Positions 16,641-25,474 of a stretch of DNA of 64,000 nucleotides are shown here, one piece after another. The stretch is from Paenibacillus sp. cl123 (GTDB taxonomy: Bacteria; Bacillota; Bacilli; Paenibacillales; NBRC-103111), in contig NZ_FMYY01000001.1 in NCBI RefSeq assembly GCF_900101595.1, positions 566,585 through 630,584 on the forward strand, given 5' to 3'. How positions within the stretch are numbered: the stretch's first letter is position 1; the number at the start of each line of letters is the position of its first letter. The notes under the pieces were generated by a model. That model was not told where the DNA came from and made no database searches. It worked only from the letters and a program-made list of their open reading frames with translations. Made by a program: the position numbers and the translations under genes.

Positions 16641-18278
16641 ATGAAACTATATAATAATATAGAGTTACCGGAAGAGTGGCCGCCCAACTACAAAGAGACC
16701 ACGCTGGATAAACCGCTGCCTTCCGATTACAAGGCTTACTGGCCGGAGACTGTAAATATATCGATAGGAAGACAATTGTTCGTTGATGAGTTTGTCGTTG
16801 AGGACACCAATTTAACAACAAAATACCATCAGCCTGTTCTTATGGATCAACCCGTATTTGAACCGGAAACGCCGCTTGAACTGAACGATGGTTATTGCAC
16901 GTGCGCATGTCCTTTTAATGACGGCATTTTTTACGATGATACCGACAAGAAGTTTAAAATGTGGTATCAGGCAGGGTGGTTCGATGGGGTCGGATGTGCG
17001 GAAAGCGAGGATGGAATCCACTGGAAGCGGTTGTCAGAGCTTTTTCCGGACAGACAGGATGACAGGGTGATTCCCTATGAAGCCGGCGCGCTCCGCGACG
17101 GATCTGCCGTTTGGATCGATTACGAGGCTGCAGATATAAGCGAGAAATATAAAATGTTAGTATTTTTTCGAAAATACGATTTTGAAGTGAAATATTATCA
17201 CCGGATGCCGAAGCATTTTCATGACATTCCGGGATCTGTTCCGCCGCTTGAAACCATCAAATTGTATAAATCGGCAAACGGCATCGATTGGACCGAGATA
17301 GGGGAAACGACTCTCGCCGGAGACAACTCCACATTCTTCCACAACCCATTTACAAAAAAATGGGCTTTCAGCTTGCGAACATTCTCGACTTTAGATAGTC
17401 GGGTAAGGACAAGAGGTTATATTGAAACGGAAGACTTTTTCAAAGGTTCAAAGTGGAAGAGTGAGGATGTCCGCTTCTGGTCACGAACCGATATTTATGA
17501 TTCGCCGGATCCGAAGTTAGGTTTCTATACCCAGTTATATAATCTTGACGCAACCCCCTATGAAAGTATTATGTTAGGCGTATTCAGCGTATTTATGGGT
17601 CCGCCAAACCCCATTTGCGAGCTTACAAAAATGCCCAAAGTTAATGACTTGAAATTGGCTTACAGCAGAGACGGTTTTCATTGGGATCGACCGACTCATG
17701 ACAATTTTATTTCGTCATCCCGTGAAGCGGGGAGATGGGATTATGGATATGCGCACTCACCGAACGGCGTCTGCCTCGTTGTAGGAGATGAACTATTTTT
17801 TTACGTTTCCTTTTTCTCCGGTCAATCGCCTAATTTCGGGACCCATGAATATTCGGGAGGCAGCTTAGGGCTGGCCAAGCTAAGAAGAGACGGTTTTGCC
17901 TCATTGACCGATGAAGGGAAGGGCGGGTATGTTGTAACCAAAAAGCTTGAATTTAACGGTAACTATTTGTTCGTGAACGTTGATTCGAGTGAGGGTGCAA
18001 TCTATGCTGAAATCTTGGACGAAGAGTCCAACGTCATTCCTGGGTTTTCCAAATCGGAGTGCATCCCGGTTGCAGCTGACAGCACAAAAATACAAATCAG
18101 GTGGAACAATCGACAATTGGAAGAGTTGGACCTCAAGGTCATACGGATTCGTTTTCATTTGGAGAATTCGCACTTGTACTCTTTCTGGATTTCGGAGGAT
18201 CCGGAAGGGCACAGCAAAGGTTATATGGCTGCCGGCGGCCCCTTTTTTCATCATGGGATCGATAGAAAAGTAGATTAA
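16641..18278 (+). CDS. Putative glycosidase-like beta-propeller protein (GH32/43-like)
   Basis: 545 residues, no signal peptide, so cytoplasmic. The N-terminal part (about 36-60) has RQLFVDEFVVEDT followed by YHQP. This resembles a family of uncharacterised proteins often labelled glycosyl hydrolase family 32-like. Several blade-like repeats follow: FKMWYQAGW with SEDGIHWKR (about 110-130), YKSANGIDWTE (about 213) and LAYSRDGFHWDR (about 340). The last ~130 residues look like a separate beta-sandwich. It starts 9 bases after hxlB and closes the operon. It may release the monosaccharide that the kinase phosphorylates (inference). The catalytic residues cannot be named with confidence. Confidence 0.7.
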   Translation: MKLYNNIELPEEWPPNYKETTLDKPLPSDYKAYWPETVNISIGRQLFVDEFVVEDTNLTTKYHQPVLMDQPVFEPETPLELNDGYCTCACPFNDGIFYDDTDKKFKMWYQAGWFDGVGCAESEDGIHWKRLSELFPDRQDDRVIPYEAGALRDGSAVWIDYEAADISEKYKMLVFFRKYDFEVKYYHRMPKHFHDIPGSVPPLETIKLYKSANGIDWTEIGETTLAGDNSTFFHNPFTKKWAFSLRTFSTLDSRVRTRGYIETEDFFKGSKWKSEDVRFWSRTDIYDSPDPKLGFYTQLYNLDATPYESIMLGVFSVFMGPPNPICELTKMPKVNDLKLAYSRDGFHWDRPTHDNFISSSREAGRWDYGYAHSPNGVCLVVGDELFFYVSFFSGQSPNFGTHEYSGGSLGLAKLRRDGFASLTDEGKGGYVVTKKLEFNGNYLFVNVDSSEGAIYAEILDEESNVIPGFSKSECIPVAADSTKIQIRWNNRQLEELDLKVIRIRFHLENSHLYSFWISEDPEGHSKGYMAAGGPFFHHGIDRKVD

Positions 18279-18349
18279 GAAAATGAATTATTGTAAGATT
18301 GGATTAAAAATTTGAATCAGGAATCTATCCGGAAAATGGATTTCAGGGG

Positions 18350-19375
18350 GTGACTGCCATTACTAAAAGCAAGAAAGCTACACTCCAAGATGTTGCGAAT
18401 ACCGCCAAAGTATCGAAAAGCACCGTGTCGCAGTATCTCAATCAAAGATACGAATATATGTCGACAGAGACAAAAATGAGAATTGAGCAGACGATAGAAG
18501 CACTCGAGTACCAGCCCAATATTATAGCAAGAAGTTTAAAACAAAAAACAACAGCAACGATCGGAGTTATTGTAGCCAATTTGCTGCATCGATTTTCGAC
18601 AGAGATAACCAGGGCGATAGAAGACTACTGTCATGCGCATGATTATCATGTCATTGTTTGTAATACGGATGAAGACCCGTCCAAGGAAAAGAAATATATC
18701 GACATGTTAAAAGCTAAGCAAGTAGACGGATTGATTATTATACCTACCTGCCAGAACGATGAGGTTTACCGCCAGCTCGTGGACGAACAGTACCCTGTAG
18801 TTTTTTTAGACCGAAAAGTGGATGGTCTGCCGATCAACATGGTTGTGATGGATAACGTTCATTCCGCATACACATGCACTTCTCATCTTATAAGTCAAGG
18901 CCATAAAGAAATTGCCATCATCACGCCACCTCTTAATATAAGCACGCGTTCCGAACGAATTCAAGGATACAAAGCCGCTCTTCTGGACCACGGAATTAAG
19001 TTTTCCGACCAGTATGTAAGAAGCGTGAATCTAAGTGAAGTTGCTCGTCAGATGAATGAGCTGTTTCAAATGAAAAAACCTCCAACGGCTTTGTTAGCCG
19101 GGAACGACTTGGTTCTGATGGAGGTTTTGCCCTATCTGTTAAAAAACAACATTCGTATTCCGGATGAATTGGCGGTAGCTGTGATCGATGATGTCAGCTT
19201 TGCCGATTTTGTCAGCCCTCCTCTGACCACTTTCAAGCATCCGGCAGTAGAAATGGCCAATAAAGCCGCCGAATTAATGCTTGGCCAAATCAAATCGAGA
19301 GAACTGCCGGAAATAGGCTCGAATATCATTTCCTTTAATGGGAGATTACAAGTAAGAAAGTCGAGCGGGGGTTAG
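18350..19375 (+). CDS. LacI-family transcriptional regulator
   Basis: About 340 residues. The DNA-binding helix-turn-helix and hinge are at the N-terminus (ATLQDVANTAKVSKSTVSQY; later YQPNIIARSL). A periplasmic-binding-protein-like effector domain follows (IGVIVANL; VAVIDDVSFADF). The GTG used here overlaps an excellent ribosome site AGGGGGTGA. That site is better placed for an ATT codon at 18359 (5-base spacing), so the true start may be the rare AUU. It lies 71 bases after the operon it probably represses through the two TAAACCGRTTTA-type palindromes near 11042-11067. Confidence 0.9.
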   Translation: MTAITKSKKATLQDVANTAKVSKSTVSQYLNQRYEYMSTETKMRIEQTIEALEYQPNIIARSLKQKTTATIGVIVANLLHRFSTEITRAIEDYCHAHDYHVIVCNTDEDPSKEKKYIDMLKAKQVDGLIIIPTCQNDEVYRQLVDEQYPVVFLDRKVDGLPINMVVMDNVHSAYTCTSHLISQGHKEIAIITPPLNISTRSERIQGYKAALLDHGIKFSDQYVRSVNLSEVARQMNELFQMKKPPTALLAGNDLVLMEVLPYLLKNNIRIPDELAVAVIDDVSFADFVSPPLTTFKHPAVEMANKAAELMLGQIKSRELPEIGSNIISFNGRLQVRKSSGG

Positions 19376-19395
19376 CTACGATAAGATAAACAAGT

Positions 19396-19442
19396 GAGCC
19401 GCAGTTTCCTTCTATTGAAGGAGGCCGCGGCTTTATGTTTTG
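19396..19442 (+). terminator. Probable terminator after the LacI gene
   Basis: AGCCGC pairs with GCGGCT, with an inner stem TCCTTC-TATT-GAAGGA, followed by TTTATGTTTT. The stem is long but the T-run is interrupted. Confidence 0.6.
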
Positions 19443-19508
19443 TCTAAGAAAGTATATGAGATCCGCATATTCGTGCATGGACAGAAGCGGAAAGTTTAAA
19501 GTATCATT

Positions 19509-19530
19509 TAAGAATGATAATCATTATTAA
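19509..19530 (+). promoter_or_regulatory. Fur box
   Basis: GAATGATAATCATTATTAA closely matches the Fur consensus GATAATGATAATCATTATC, with the TGATAATCATTA core intact. It lies about 40 bases upstream of an iron-uptake lipoprotein gene. Repression under iron-replete conditions is expected. Confidence 0.85.
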
Positions 19531-19569
19531 TTGTAATAAATCAACTAGATTCGAGGGGGACGATTTTCA

Positions 19570-20550
19570 ATGTGTGTTGAAAGAAAGAGGCTGAGCGGTA
19601 GATCATGGTTGTATGTGGCGATGGCCGCCGTTATGCTGATGATACTCGCCGGTTGCGGCGGCAAGTCGGCAGAACCAGCTTCCGCCGGCAGCAAGCAGGA
19701 TAACAAGATTGCATCTGCAGCGGATGCGGATACCCGTACGATCACAGACGCTTACGGTGAAGTTCAGATTCCGGCGCAGGCAAGCCGAATTGTTGTTCTG
19801 GACATCGGTGCCCTGGATAATCTGCTGGAGTTGGGTATCAAGCCCATCGGAGCGCCGTCTATCCTAACGGCGGGCGATCCGTTCCCGGCCTATTTGAAGG
19901 GAACGGAAGGAATCAAGAACATCGGTTCCGTCAATGAGCCTAATTTGGAAGCAATTGATGCGCTGAAGCCGGATCTGATTATCGGGAACAAAGATACGCA
20001 TGACGCCATACATAAACAGTTAAAACAAATGGCTCCGACCGTCTTCGTAAATACGTTGGGGACTACATGGAAAGAAAACCTGCAGCTTCATGCCGAGGCT
20101 GTCAACAAACATGAAGCTGGCAAAAAGCTCCTGGAAACCTATCAAAAGCGTACCGATGAGCTGAGGTCCAAATACGCTGGCTCGGCTTCCAAAGAAATTT
20201 CCCTATTTCGTCCTCGGAAAGATAAACTCCAAATTTATTTGAAGAAAAACTTTTCCGGTATCATTATGGAGGATGCGGGTATCGTTCGTCCGGCAGCCCA
20301 GCGGGGGACGGACTTCTCCAAAGATATAACGGAGGAGCAAATCGCTGATTTGGATGGGGATATCATCCTTTGGTTCAACCGTGAGCCGGATGCTTTCGCC
20401 AAGCTGGAGAAAGGTTCGTTGTGGGGAACGTTGAAAGGCGTGCAGAAGAAAGCGGTTTACCCTGTAGATTGGGAATACTGGCTTAGCGGTCTTGGTATTC
20501 AAGCTGCGAATAAGGTTGTGGATGATCTGAACACGTTTGCGGCTAAGTAA
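19570..20550 (+). CDS. Iron-siderophore ABC transporter binding lipoprotein (FecB/FhuD-like)
   Basis: 326 residues. The signal peptide ends in a LAGC lipobox, followed by GGKSAEPAS. The mature part is a class III binding protein: ITDAYGEVQIPAQASRIVVL at the start, then LKPDLIIGN and a long linking helix. The start follows GAGGGGG by 10 bases and is preceded by a Fur box. It delivers a ferric siderophore to the two FecCD permeases encoded next. The siderophore type is not evident. Confidence 0.92.
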   Translation: MCVERKRLSGRSWLYVAMAAVMLMILAGCGGKSAEPASAGSKQDNKIASAADADTRTITDAYGEVQIPAQASRIVVLDIGALDNLLELGIKPIGAPSILTAGDPFPAYLKGTEGIKNIGSVNEPNLEAIDALKPDLIIGNKDTHDAIHKQLKQMAPTVFVNTLGTTWKENLQLHAEAVNKHEAGKKLLETYQKRTDELRSKYAGSASKEISLFRPRKDKLQIYLKKNFSGIIMEDAGIVRPAAQRGTDFSKDITEEQIADLDGDIILWFNREPDAFAKLEKGSLWGTLKGVQKKAVYPVDWEYWLSGLGIQAANKVVDDLNTFAAK

Positions 20551-20662
20551 GGCGGGGAGCAAGCATCCTTGCTTCATTATTAAGGATAGGGCTGATGGAG
20601 AGATCGGATCGTCACTTGTGGCGATCCCATTTGCCTGTAAAAGAGCAATGGAGGGTTAACTT

Positions 20663-21658
20663 TTGAGCCTAAGCACCAATGGTAAATTCGCCGGACTTAT
20701 CCTAACAGGCTTGTTAGTTTTGGCTGCATTTGCAGGCAGTATCATGTTCGGCGTCGTACCTGTTTCCTTTCAATCTGTCCTCAAAGCCTTCTATGTATTT
20801 GAGGAGTCACGCGAGTATCTGATTATTCGCGACGTTCGGCTGCCCAGAGCGGTTATTGCAGCGGCAGTCGGAAGCTCGCTCGCCGTGGCAGGCTGCCTTA
20901 TGCAGGCGCTGAGCCGCAATGCCCTGGCAGGACCGGAATTGTTCGGAATTAATTACGGAGCTGCGCTTACGGCTGTAGTCGCTTCGTATTGGTTCGGAAC
21001 CGCGTCACTGCCATTATACGCTTGGTCCTCGCTCGTCGGGGCTGCGGCTGCAGGGGTTTTTGTATTTCTGCTCAGTTCCCGAGGCGGTGGGCCTCTATCT
21101 TCCGTCAAGTTTGTACTGGCCGGTTCTACGCTGAACCTGTTGTTTGCCTCGATGACTCAAGGTATTCTCATCGTCAACGAGCAGTCGCTTGATACGATGC
21201 GTTTTTGGCTTGCCGGTTCGCTTACGGGCAGAGATCTAAATTTATTCTTTCAGGTTCTGCCTTATTTAGTAATAGGATGGACCGGTTCGCTAGCGCTCAG
21301 CAGTCACCTGAACATTTTCGGCCTGGGGGATGAGCTTGCGCAAGGTCTGGGTCAGCGCATTCGGATGATTAAAATTCTATGCGTGGTTTTCACGGTCCTG
21401 CTAGCGGGCAGCGCAGTCGCTCTTGCCGGTCCTATCGGGTTTCTAGGGATGGCCGTTCCCCACATAGCAAGGCTTGTGACAGGCAGCAATTATCGTTGGA
21501 TCGTACCGTACTCCGCCTTGCTGGGGGCGTTATTGCTGCTTGCGGCAGATATAGGAGCACGATTTATACTGATTCGTCAAGAGATGCCAGTGGGCGTTGT
21601 CACCGCCTTTTTTGGCGCGCCGTTTCTTATCTATCTGGCCCAGAGAAAGGAGAGATAA
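20663..21658 (+). CDS. FecCD-family siderophore permease
   Basis: 331 residues, about nine to ten membrane segments. Family landmarks are RLPRAVIAAAVGSSLAVAG, QALSRNALAGPELFGINYGA and GPIGFLGMAVPHIARL. It uses a TTG start behind TGGAGGG. It forms a heterodimer with the next gene, with which it is translationally coupled. No FecE-type ATPase gene follows, so a shared ATPase such as a YusV relative is expected. Confidence 0.93.
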   Translation: MSLSTNGKFAGLILTGLLVLAAFAGSIMFGVVPVSFQSVLKAFYVFEESREYLIIRDVRLPRAVIAAAVGSSLAVAGCLMQALSRNALAGPELFGINYGAALTAVVASYWFGTASLPLYAWSSLVGAAAAGVFVFLLSSRGGGPLSSVKFVLAGSTLNLLFASMTQGILIVNEQSLDTMRFWLAGSLTGRDLNLFFQVLPYLVIGWTGSLALSSHLNIFGLGDELAQGLGQRIRMIKILCVVFTVLLAGSAVALAGPIGFLGMAVPHIARLVTGSNYRWIVPYSALLGALLLLAADIGARFILIRQEMPVGVVTAFFGAPFLIYLAQRKER

Positions 21659-21660
21659 CC

Positions 21661-22671
21661 ATCGTCTCCGCTCGTAAATACAGTCGTTCGATCGCAATTA
21701 TGGTGATCCTGCTTATTCTGAATACATGTATGCTTGTTCTGAACGTCATGCTTGGAGAGCGGACGATCCCCTCTGCGGAGGTTTTCCGGAGCTTGGCGGG
21801 AGTAGGAGATGAGGCATACCGGTTTACGATTCATCAACTGCGGCTTCCTCGCGTATTAACCGGGTTCCTGGTCGGATGCGGTCTGGCGCTGTCCGGCACG
21901 ATTTTGCAGGTCATCACACGGAACCCGCTTGCATCTCCCGGCGTAATCGGTCTAAATTCGGGGGCCGCCGCCGCAGTAGTTGCTGTTATGGTACTGGTTC
22001 CTTCTTTTCCTATAAGTCAGTTCCCCTGGGTTGCTTTCGGCGGAGCGCTCATCGCTACAGCGGTCGTGTATACGCTCTCCTGGAGAAAAGGAGGGGGAAG
22101 CTCTGTTGTGCGCCTGCTGCTTATTGGAGCAGGTATATCGGCTATGGCCGGTGCGCTCATTACTTATTTGTTAACCCTCGGGGAGATATTTCGCGTATCT
22201 CAGGCCACCGTATGGATGGCGGGAAGTTTATATGGCAGGACGTGGGAGCATTTTTGGCCATTGCTGCCCTGGCTGCTTATTTTATTTACTTGCTTGATCG
22301 GATTGGCCCGATATTTGGATATATTCCTGCTGGATATGGAATCGGCTGCCGGCCTTGGGCTTCGTGTGGAGCTGATGCGAGTTCTGTTTATTCTGATGAG
22401 CGCGGGTCTGGCCGGATCGGCTGTTGCCATGGCGGGAACGATTGCTTTTGTCGGTTTGATGGCTCCGCACATGGCTAAGCATCTGGTCGGCAGCCGAAGC
22501 CTTGTCCGTTTGCCTGTGGCCGCATTGCTAGGAGGCTTGATCGTGATGGGCGCAGATCTTACAGGACGGAATGTGTTCTCCCCTTTTGAAATTCCGGCCG
22601 GCTTGATTACTGCTTTTATCGGCGCGCCTTATATGGTTTATTTGTTGTTGCGCCGCCGAGCGATATACTAG
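21661..22671 (+). CDS. FecCD-family siderophore permease
   Basis: 336 residues if it begins just after the previous stop. Landmarks are RLPRVLTGFLVGCGLALSG, RNPLASPGVIGLNSGA and GTIAFVGLMAPHMAKHL. No ATG, GTG or TTG sits at a suitable place: AAAGGAGAG is followed 6 bases later by an in-frame ATC at 21661. The first canonical start (ATG at 21700) would cut into the first membrane helix. A non-canonical AUC start or re-initiation from the overlapping upstream gene is the simplest reading. Confidence 0.88.
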   Translation: MVSARKYSRSIAIMVILLILNTCMLVLNVMLGERTIPSAEVFRSLAGVGDEAYRFTIHQLRLPRVLTGFLVGCGLALSGTILQVITRNPLASPGVIGLNSGAAAAVVAVMVLVPSFPISQFPWVAFGGALIATAVVYTLSWRKGGGSSVVRLLLIGAGISAMAGALITYLLTLGEIFRVSQATVWMAGSLYGRTWEHFWPLLPWLLILFTCLIGLARYLDIFLLDMESAAGLGLRVELMRVLFILMSAGLAGSAVAMAGTIAFVGLMAPHMAKHLVGSRSLVRLPVAALLGGLIVMGADLTGRNVFSPFEIPAGLITAFIGAPYMVYLLLRRRAIY

Positions 22672-22715
22672 TAGAAGATGCTCGTTGTTTCCGGAAAGGC
22701 TGGTGGAACTTTTTC

Positions 22716-24311
22716 ATGTCGTCTCAAGAAAACATAACCTATCTTCTATCATCAGTCCGCAAAAGGACGTTTTCCAAGCGCGGAGTCAGGCATATCCGTA
22801 TTCCTGCTTACATCCTCTGCTTTATTACAGAGGGGGAGGGGGTTATCGTACTCGATGGCGAATTGCATAAAGTTCGCCCTTTTCAGCTTTATTTGCTCGC
22901 TCCTGGCATGCATATGGAGGTTCCTGAGCAATATGGGGAATTTGACTATTATGCCGTTTTTTTCGAGTCAATCCGGCTTAAGAAAGTAAGAGGGAGCTAT
23001 GAGGCCATGCCCGCAATGTCTTTGTCCGGTCTGCTACCCACAGGGTTGATTATGGTGCATCATCCGCAGCAGCTGCTGCAGCGGATGATCAGGCTCTACG
23101 AACATAGCCAACAACCGCACAGTAAGGGAGCCTTGGCGCTGCGGCTTCAGTTCGAAGAGCTTCTTCATGATATTTCCAGCAATGAACCTAAACCGCCTCT
23201 TATGCGGGATGAACGTGTAGAGAAAAGTATCACATATATCGAACAACATTATACGGAAAAAGTAAGCATTGAGAAGCTGTCGGAAGTGGCCGGCGGCATG
23301 CCGGCAGTCGCTTTTTCGCGTTTGTTCCGCGATGAAACGGGCATGCCGCCTTTGGAATATGTGGCGAATGTCCGTGTGAACCAGGCGAAATTGCAGCTCG
23401 ACCGGAAGAACAGCCGGGTGAAAGAAGTCGCAGCCGCGGTCGGCTTTCGCAGCGAGTTTTATTTTAGCCGCATATTCCAGCGGCTGGTAGGCGTCTCTCC
23501 GACCTTATACATGAAGCGTGGCACATTAAAGGTTGCGGTGGCTTCCTCTCTTGGTTTTGAGGATCATTTGAAGTCAATAGGACTAGAGCCCGTGTGTGTG
23601 GTCGATTTATTCCATTATCCCGGACAGAGCAAGGAGCAACACAGACAGCGTCTTCACAGCCAGCTCCTGGAACTGAAGCGATCACGACCTGATCTGATCA
23701 TAGCGGATGAATATCATTCCGAATTTAGGGATCCGTTCAAGGGGATCGCAGCGTCAGTATTTTTAGATTTCTCCGTATGGGACTGGAAACGCAATTATGA
23801 GAAGATTGCCGAGCTGGTTAACCGGGAACATGAGGCAGCCGAGATGCTGACACGTCTCGAACTTCAAACCGAAACAACCGGCCAGAGGCTGCGCCGGGTG
23901 CTGGGTCAAGAGCGGGTTGCCGTTATGCAAGTCAGCCACCGGGCGATTGGCCTACAGGGGATAGCTAATCATCCGCTGAATGAACTGCTTTACAAAGAAC
24001 TTGCTTTAAGGCCGTGCGAGCAAGCTCCGGCAGAGCAATGGCGAATGGAGGTGCAGCCGGAGTCACTGCCCGTGCTGGAGACCGAGCATCTGTTCATCCA
24101 CCAGCATCATATTCAAGCAGGCAGCGAGCGGCTTTATCGTGAAATGACCACTCAGAGCGTTTGGCGGCAAATTCCTGCCGTAAGAGACGGCAGGTACAGG
24201 TTAATTAACAACTGGTGCGCCATGAGCTGGACGCCTCTAGGCCGATTGCTTATTATGAACGAGCTGCTGGCTGCAACCGGTGATTCGCAGGCTGTTAGCA
24301 GGCAGTATTAA
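22716..24311 (+). CDS. AraC regulator fused to a siderophore-binding domain (Btr-like)
   Basis: 531 residues in three parts. An N-terminal cupin-like domain (about 1-150) carries the FQLYLLAPGMHMEVPEQYG turn. An AraC double helix-turn-helix (about 170-270) includes VSIEKLSEVAGGMPAVAFSR and VAAAVGFRSEFYFSRIFQRL. A C-terminal FecB-like binding domain (about 275-520) starts TLKVAVASSLGFEDHL. There is no signal peptide, so the binding domain is cytoplasmic. This is the architecture of B. subtilis Btr, which senses the imported ferric siderophore and activates its transporter. It follows the second permease by 44 bases and probably activates the Fur-box promoter. Confidence 0.9.
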   Translation: MSSQENITYLLSSVRKRTFSKRGVRHIRIPAYILCFITEGEGVIVLDGELHKVRPFQLYLLAPGMHMEVPEQYGEFDYYAVFFESIRLKKVRGSYEAMPAMSLSGLLPTGLIMVHHPQQLLQRMIRLYEHSQQPHSKGALALRLQFEELLHDISSNEPKPPLMRDERVEKSITYIEQHYTEKVSIEKLSEVAGGMPAVAFSRLFRDETGMPPLEYVANVRVNQAKLQLDRKNSRVKEVAAAVGFRSEFYFSRIFQRLVGVSPTLYMKRGTLKVAVASSLGFEDHLKSIGLEPVCVVDLFHYPGQSKEQHRQRLHSQLLELKRSRPDLIIADEYHSEFRDPFKGIAASVFLDFSVWDWKRNYEKIAELVNREHEAAEMLTRLELQTETTGQRLRRVLGQERVAVMQVSHRAIGLQGIANHPLNELLYKELALRPCEQAPAEQWRMEVQPESLPVLETEHLFIHQHHIQAGSERLYREMTTQSVWRQIPAVRDGRYRLINNWCAMSWTPLGRLLIMNELLAATGDSQAVSRQY

Positions 24312-24390
24312 GGTTTATTCCGAATAAATAGGTTATCTTTCAAAATTTTCCATAATACAATGTAACAAACACCAATATATTCCTTTTAAA

Positions 24391-24560
24391 GGCAATGATG
24401 AGAAAGAGTAATTGGACTGCACCCGTTAAAGTGCTAGGGGATAAGCCACAAACATAATTTTGTTGCCGTGCCTGAAATGAGACCGATAGGCAGTCATTGG
24501 CGAACTTGGGTGGTAACACGGAGTATTAACTCTCGTCCCTTTACGGGCGGGAGTTTTATC
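24391..24560 (+). ncRNA. T-box leader (tRNA-sensing riboswitch)
   Basis: The conserved T-box AACTTGGGTGGTAACACGG (about 24503-24521) is followed by the classic terminator CTCTCGTCCC-TTTAC-GGGCGGGAG and TTTTATCTTTT. A stem I-like start ATGATGAGAAAGAGTA lies at about 24395-24410, and TACAAT at 24356-24361 could be the -10. The UGGU in the T-box pairs with an acceptor ending in ACCA. The specifier codon was not found with confidence. The leader looks short (about 115 bases before the T-box), so stem I may be partly deleted. Only a decayed gene follows. Confidence 0.8.
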
Positions 24561-24582
24561 TTTTATTAAACCATATAGGGAG

Positions 24583-25061
24583 GATATTTTAAATTTCACG
24601 GCTGGCGAAACATATAAAGATAAGCCAACTGTCAAAATAATTAATTCGGCGTTTGAAACATGGCAAAGTGAGAGGAGAGATTTCGATTTAGCAATATCAG
24701 GAACAGCCTTTCATTTCATTCAGACGCAAGAAAACGGCTATCTCAATTTTTGACATATGCTCCACAGCTGGATGACTCAAAAAATCCTTCTATTGAACAA
24801 ATTATTACCGAACGGTCACATCTAACTTTAAAGGATGGCTTGTTTAAAGAATTAGAGGTAAAGCAATACAAATGGGGGGATACTTACAAAGCCGATGAAT
24901 ATATCTCTTTGTTAAACACTAATTCCAGACATAGACTGATTCCCGAAGAAGTACGTTGTAAATTATTTGGGGAAATCAAAGAAACAATAGAACAACATGG
25001 TGGAGCGGTTATTAAGCCTCAAGCTGTCATATTGTACCTTGCCAGAAAAAATAAAAAGTAA
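24583..25061 (+). pseudogene. SAM-dependent methyltransferase remnant
   Basis: Frame 1 (24583-24747) reads NFTAGETYKDKPTVKIINSA, then FDLAISGTAFHFIQ, resembling the middle of a class I methyltransferase (post-motif II to motif IV). It ends in a stop codon. The C-terminal part continues in another frame from 24750 (YAPQLDDSKNPSIEQ, YKADEYISLLNTNSRHRL). The SAM-binding N-terminus and about 30 central residues are missing. It is a 5'-truncated and internally deleted gene lying directly behind the T-box terminator. The 103-residue downstream ORF might be annotated as a gene but is only the tail. Confidence 0.7.
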
Positions 25062-25067
25062 CTATTT

Positions 25068-25173
25068 TTTCGTTGAAGGAGGGTTGGCCGCGTATACACT
25101 GCTGTCTTATTCATATGAAAAATCCGACTATGTATCCTATTTACTCGAACAAGCTAAGGACAGTATGGCATAG
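25068..25173 (+). pseudogene. Short C-terminal protein relic
   Basis: An in-frame stretch reads VEGGLAAYTLLSYSYEKSDY followed by a helix-like end and a TAG stop. It has protein-like composition but no start codon or parent gene, so it looks like the tail of a lost gene. The family was not recognised. The following bases to 25474 hold only fragmentary frames with stops and no supported gene. Confidence 0.35.
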
Positions 25174-25474
25174 GGGGCGGACAGAATAACAGTAGTATTA
25201 AACTATAAATTTCAGCCATGTGCCATCGCGCCGGGTACGAGGTGCGAGATGGCCGCGTCTATCGCGTTGGCATCAGCCGGCAGTGACGATCGCCGCGGCA
25301 GCGACAAGCCCGGAGGCGACGCCATAGGCGGCGATCGACTTTGCGAAGGAAAAGTTGAAGGGACTGATCGCCGGGGCAGCATACGCGGTGGATGGAGTCG
25401 GCAAGTCGGCCATCCGACTATTCCTGTCAACCAAATACGGCTTCCTGCTGGAACGCTCGTCATCGTAATCGTTT

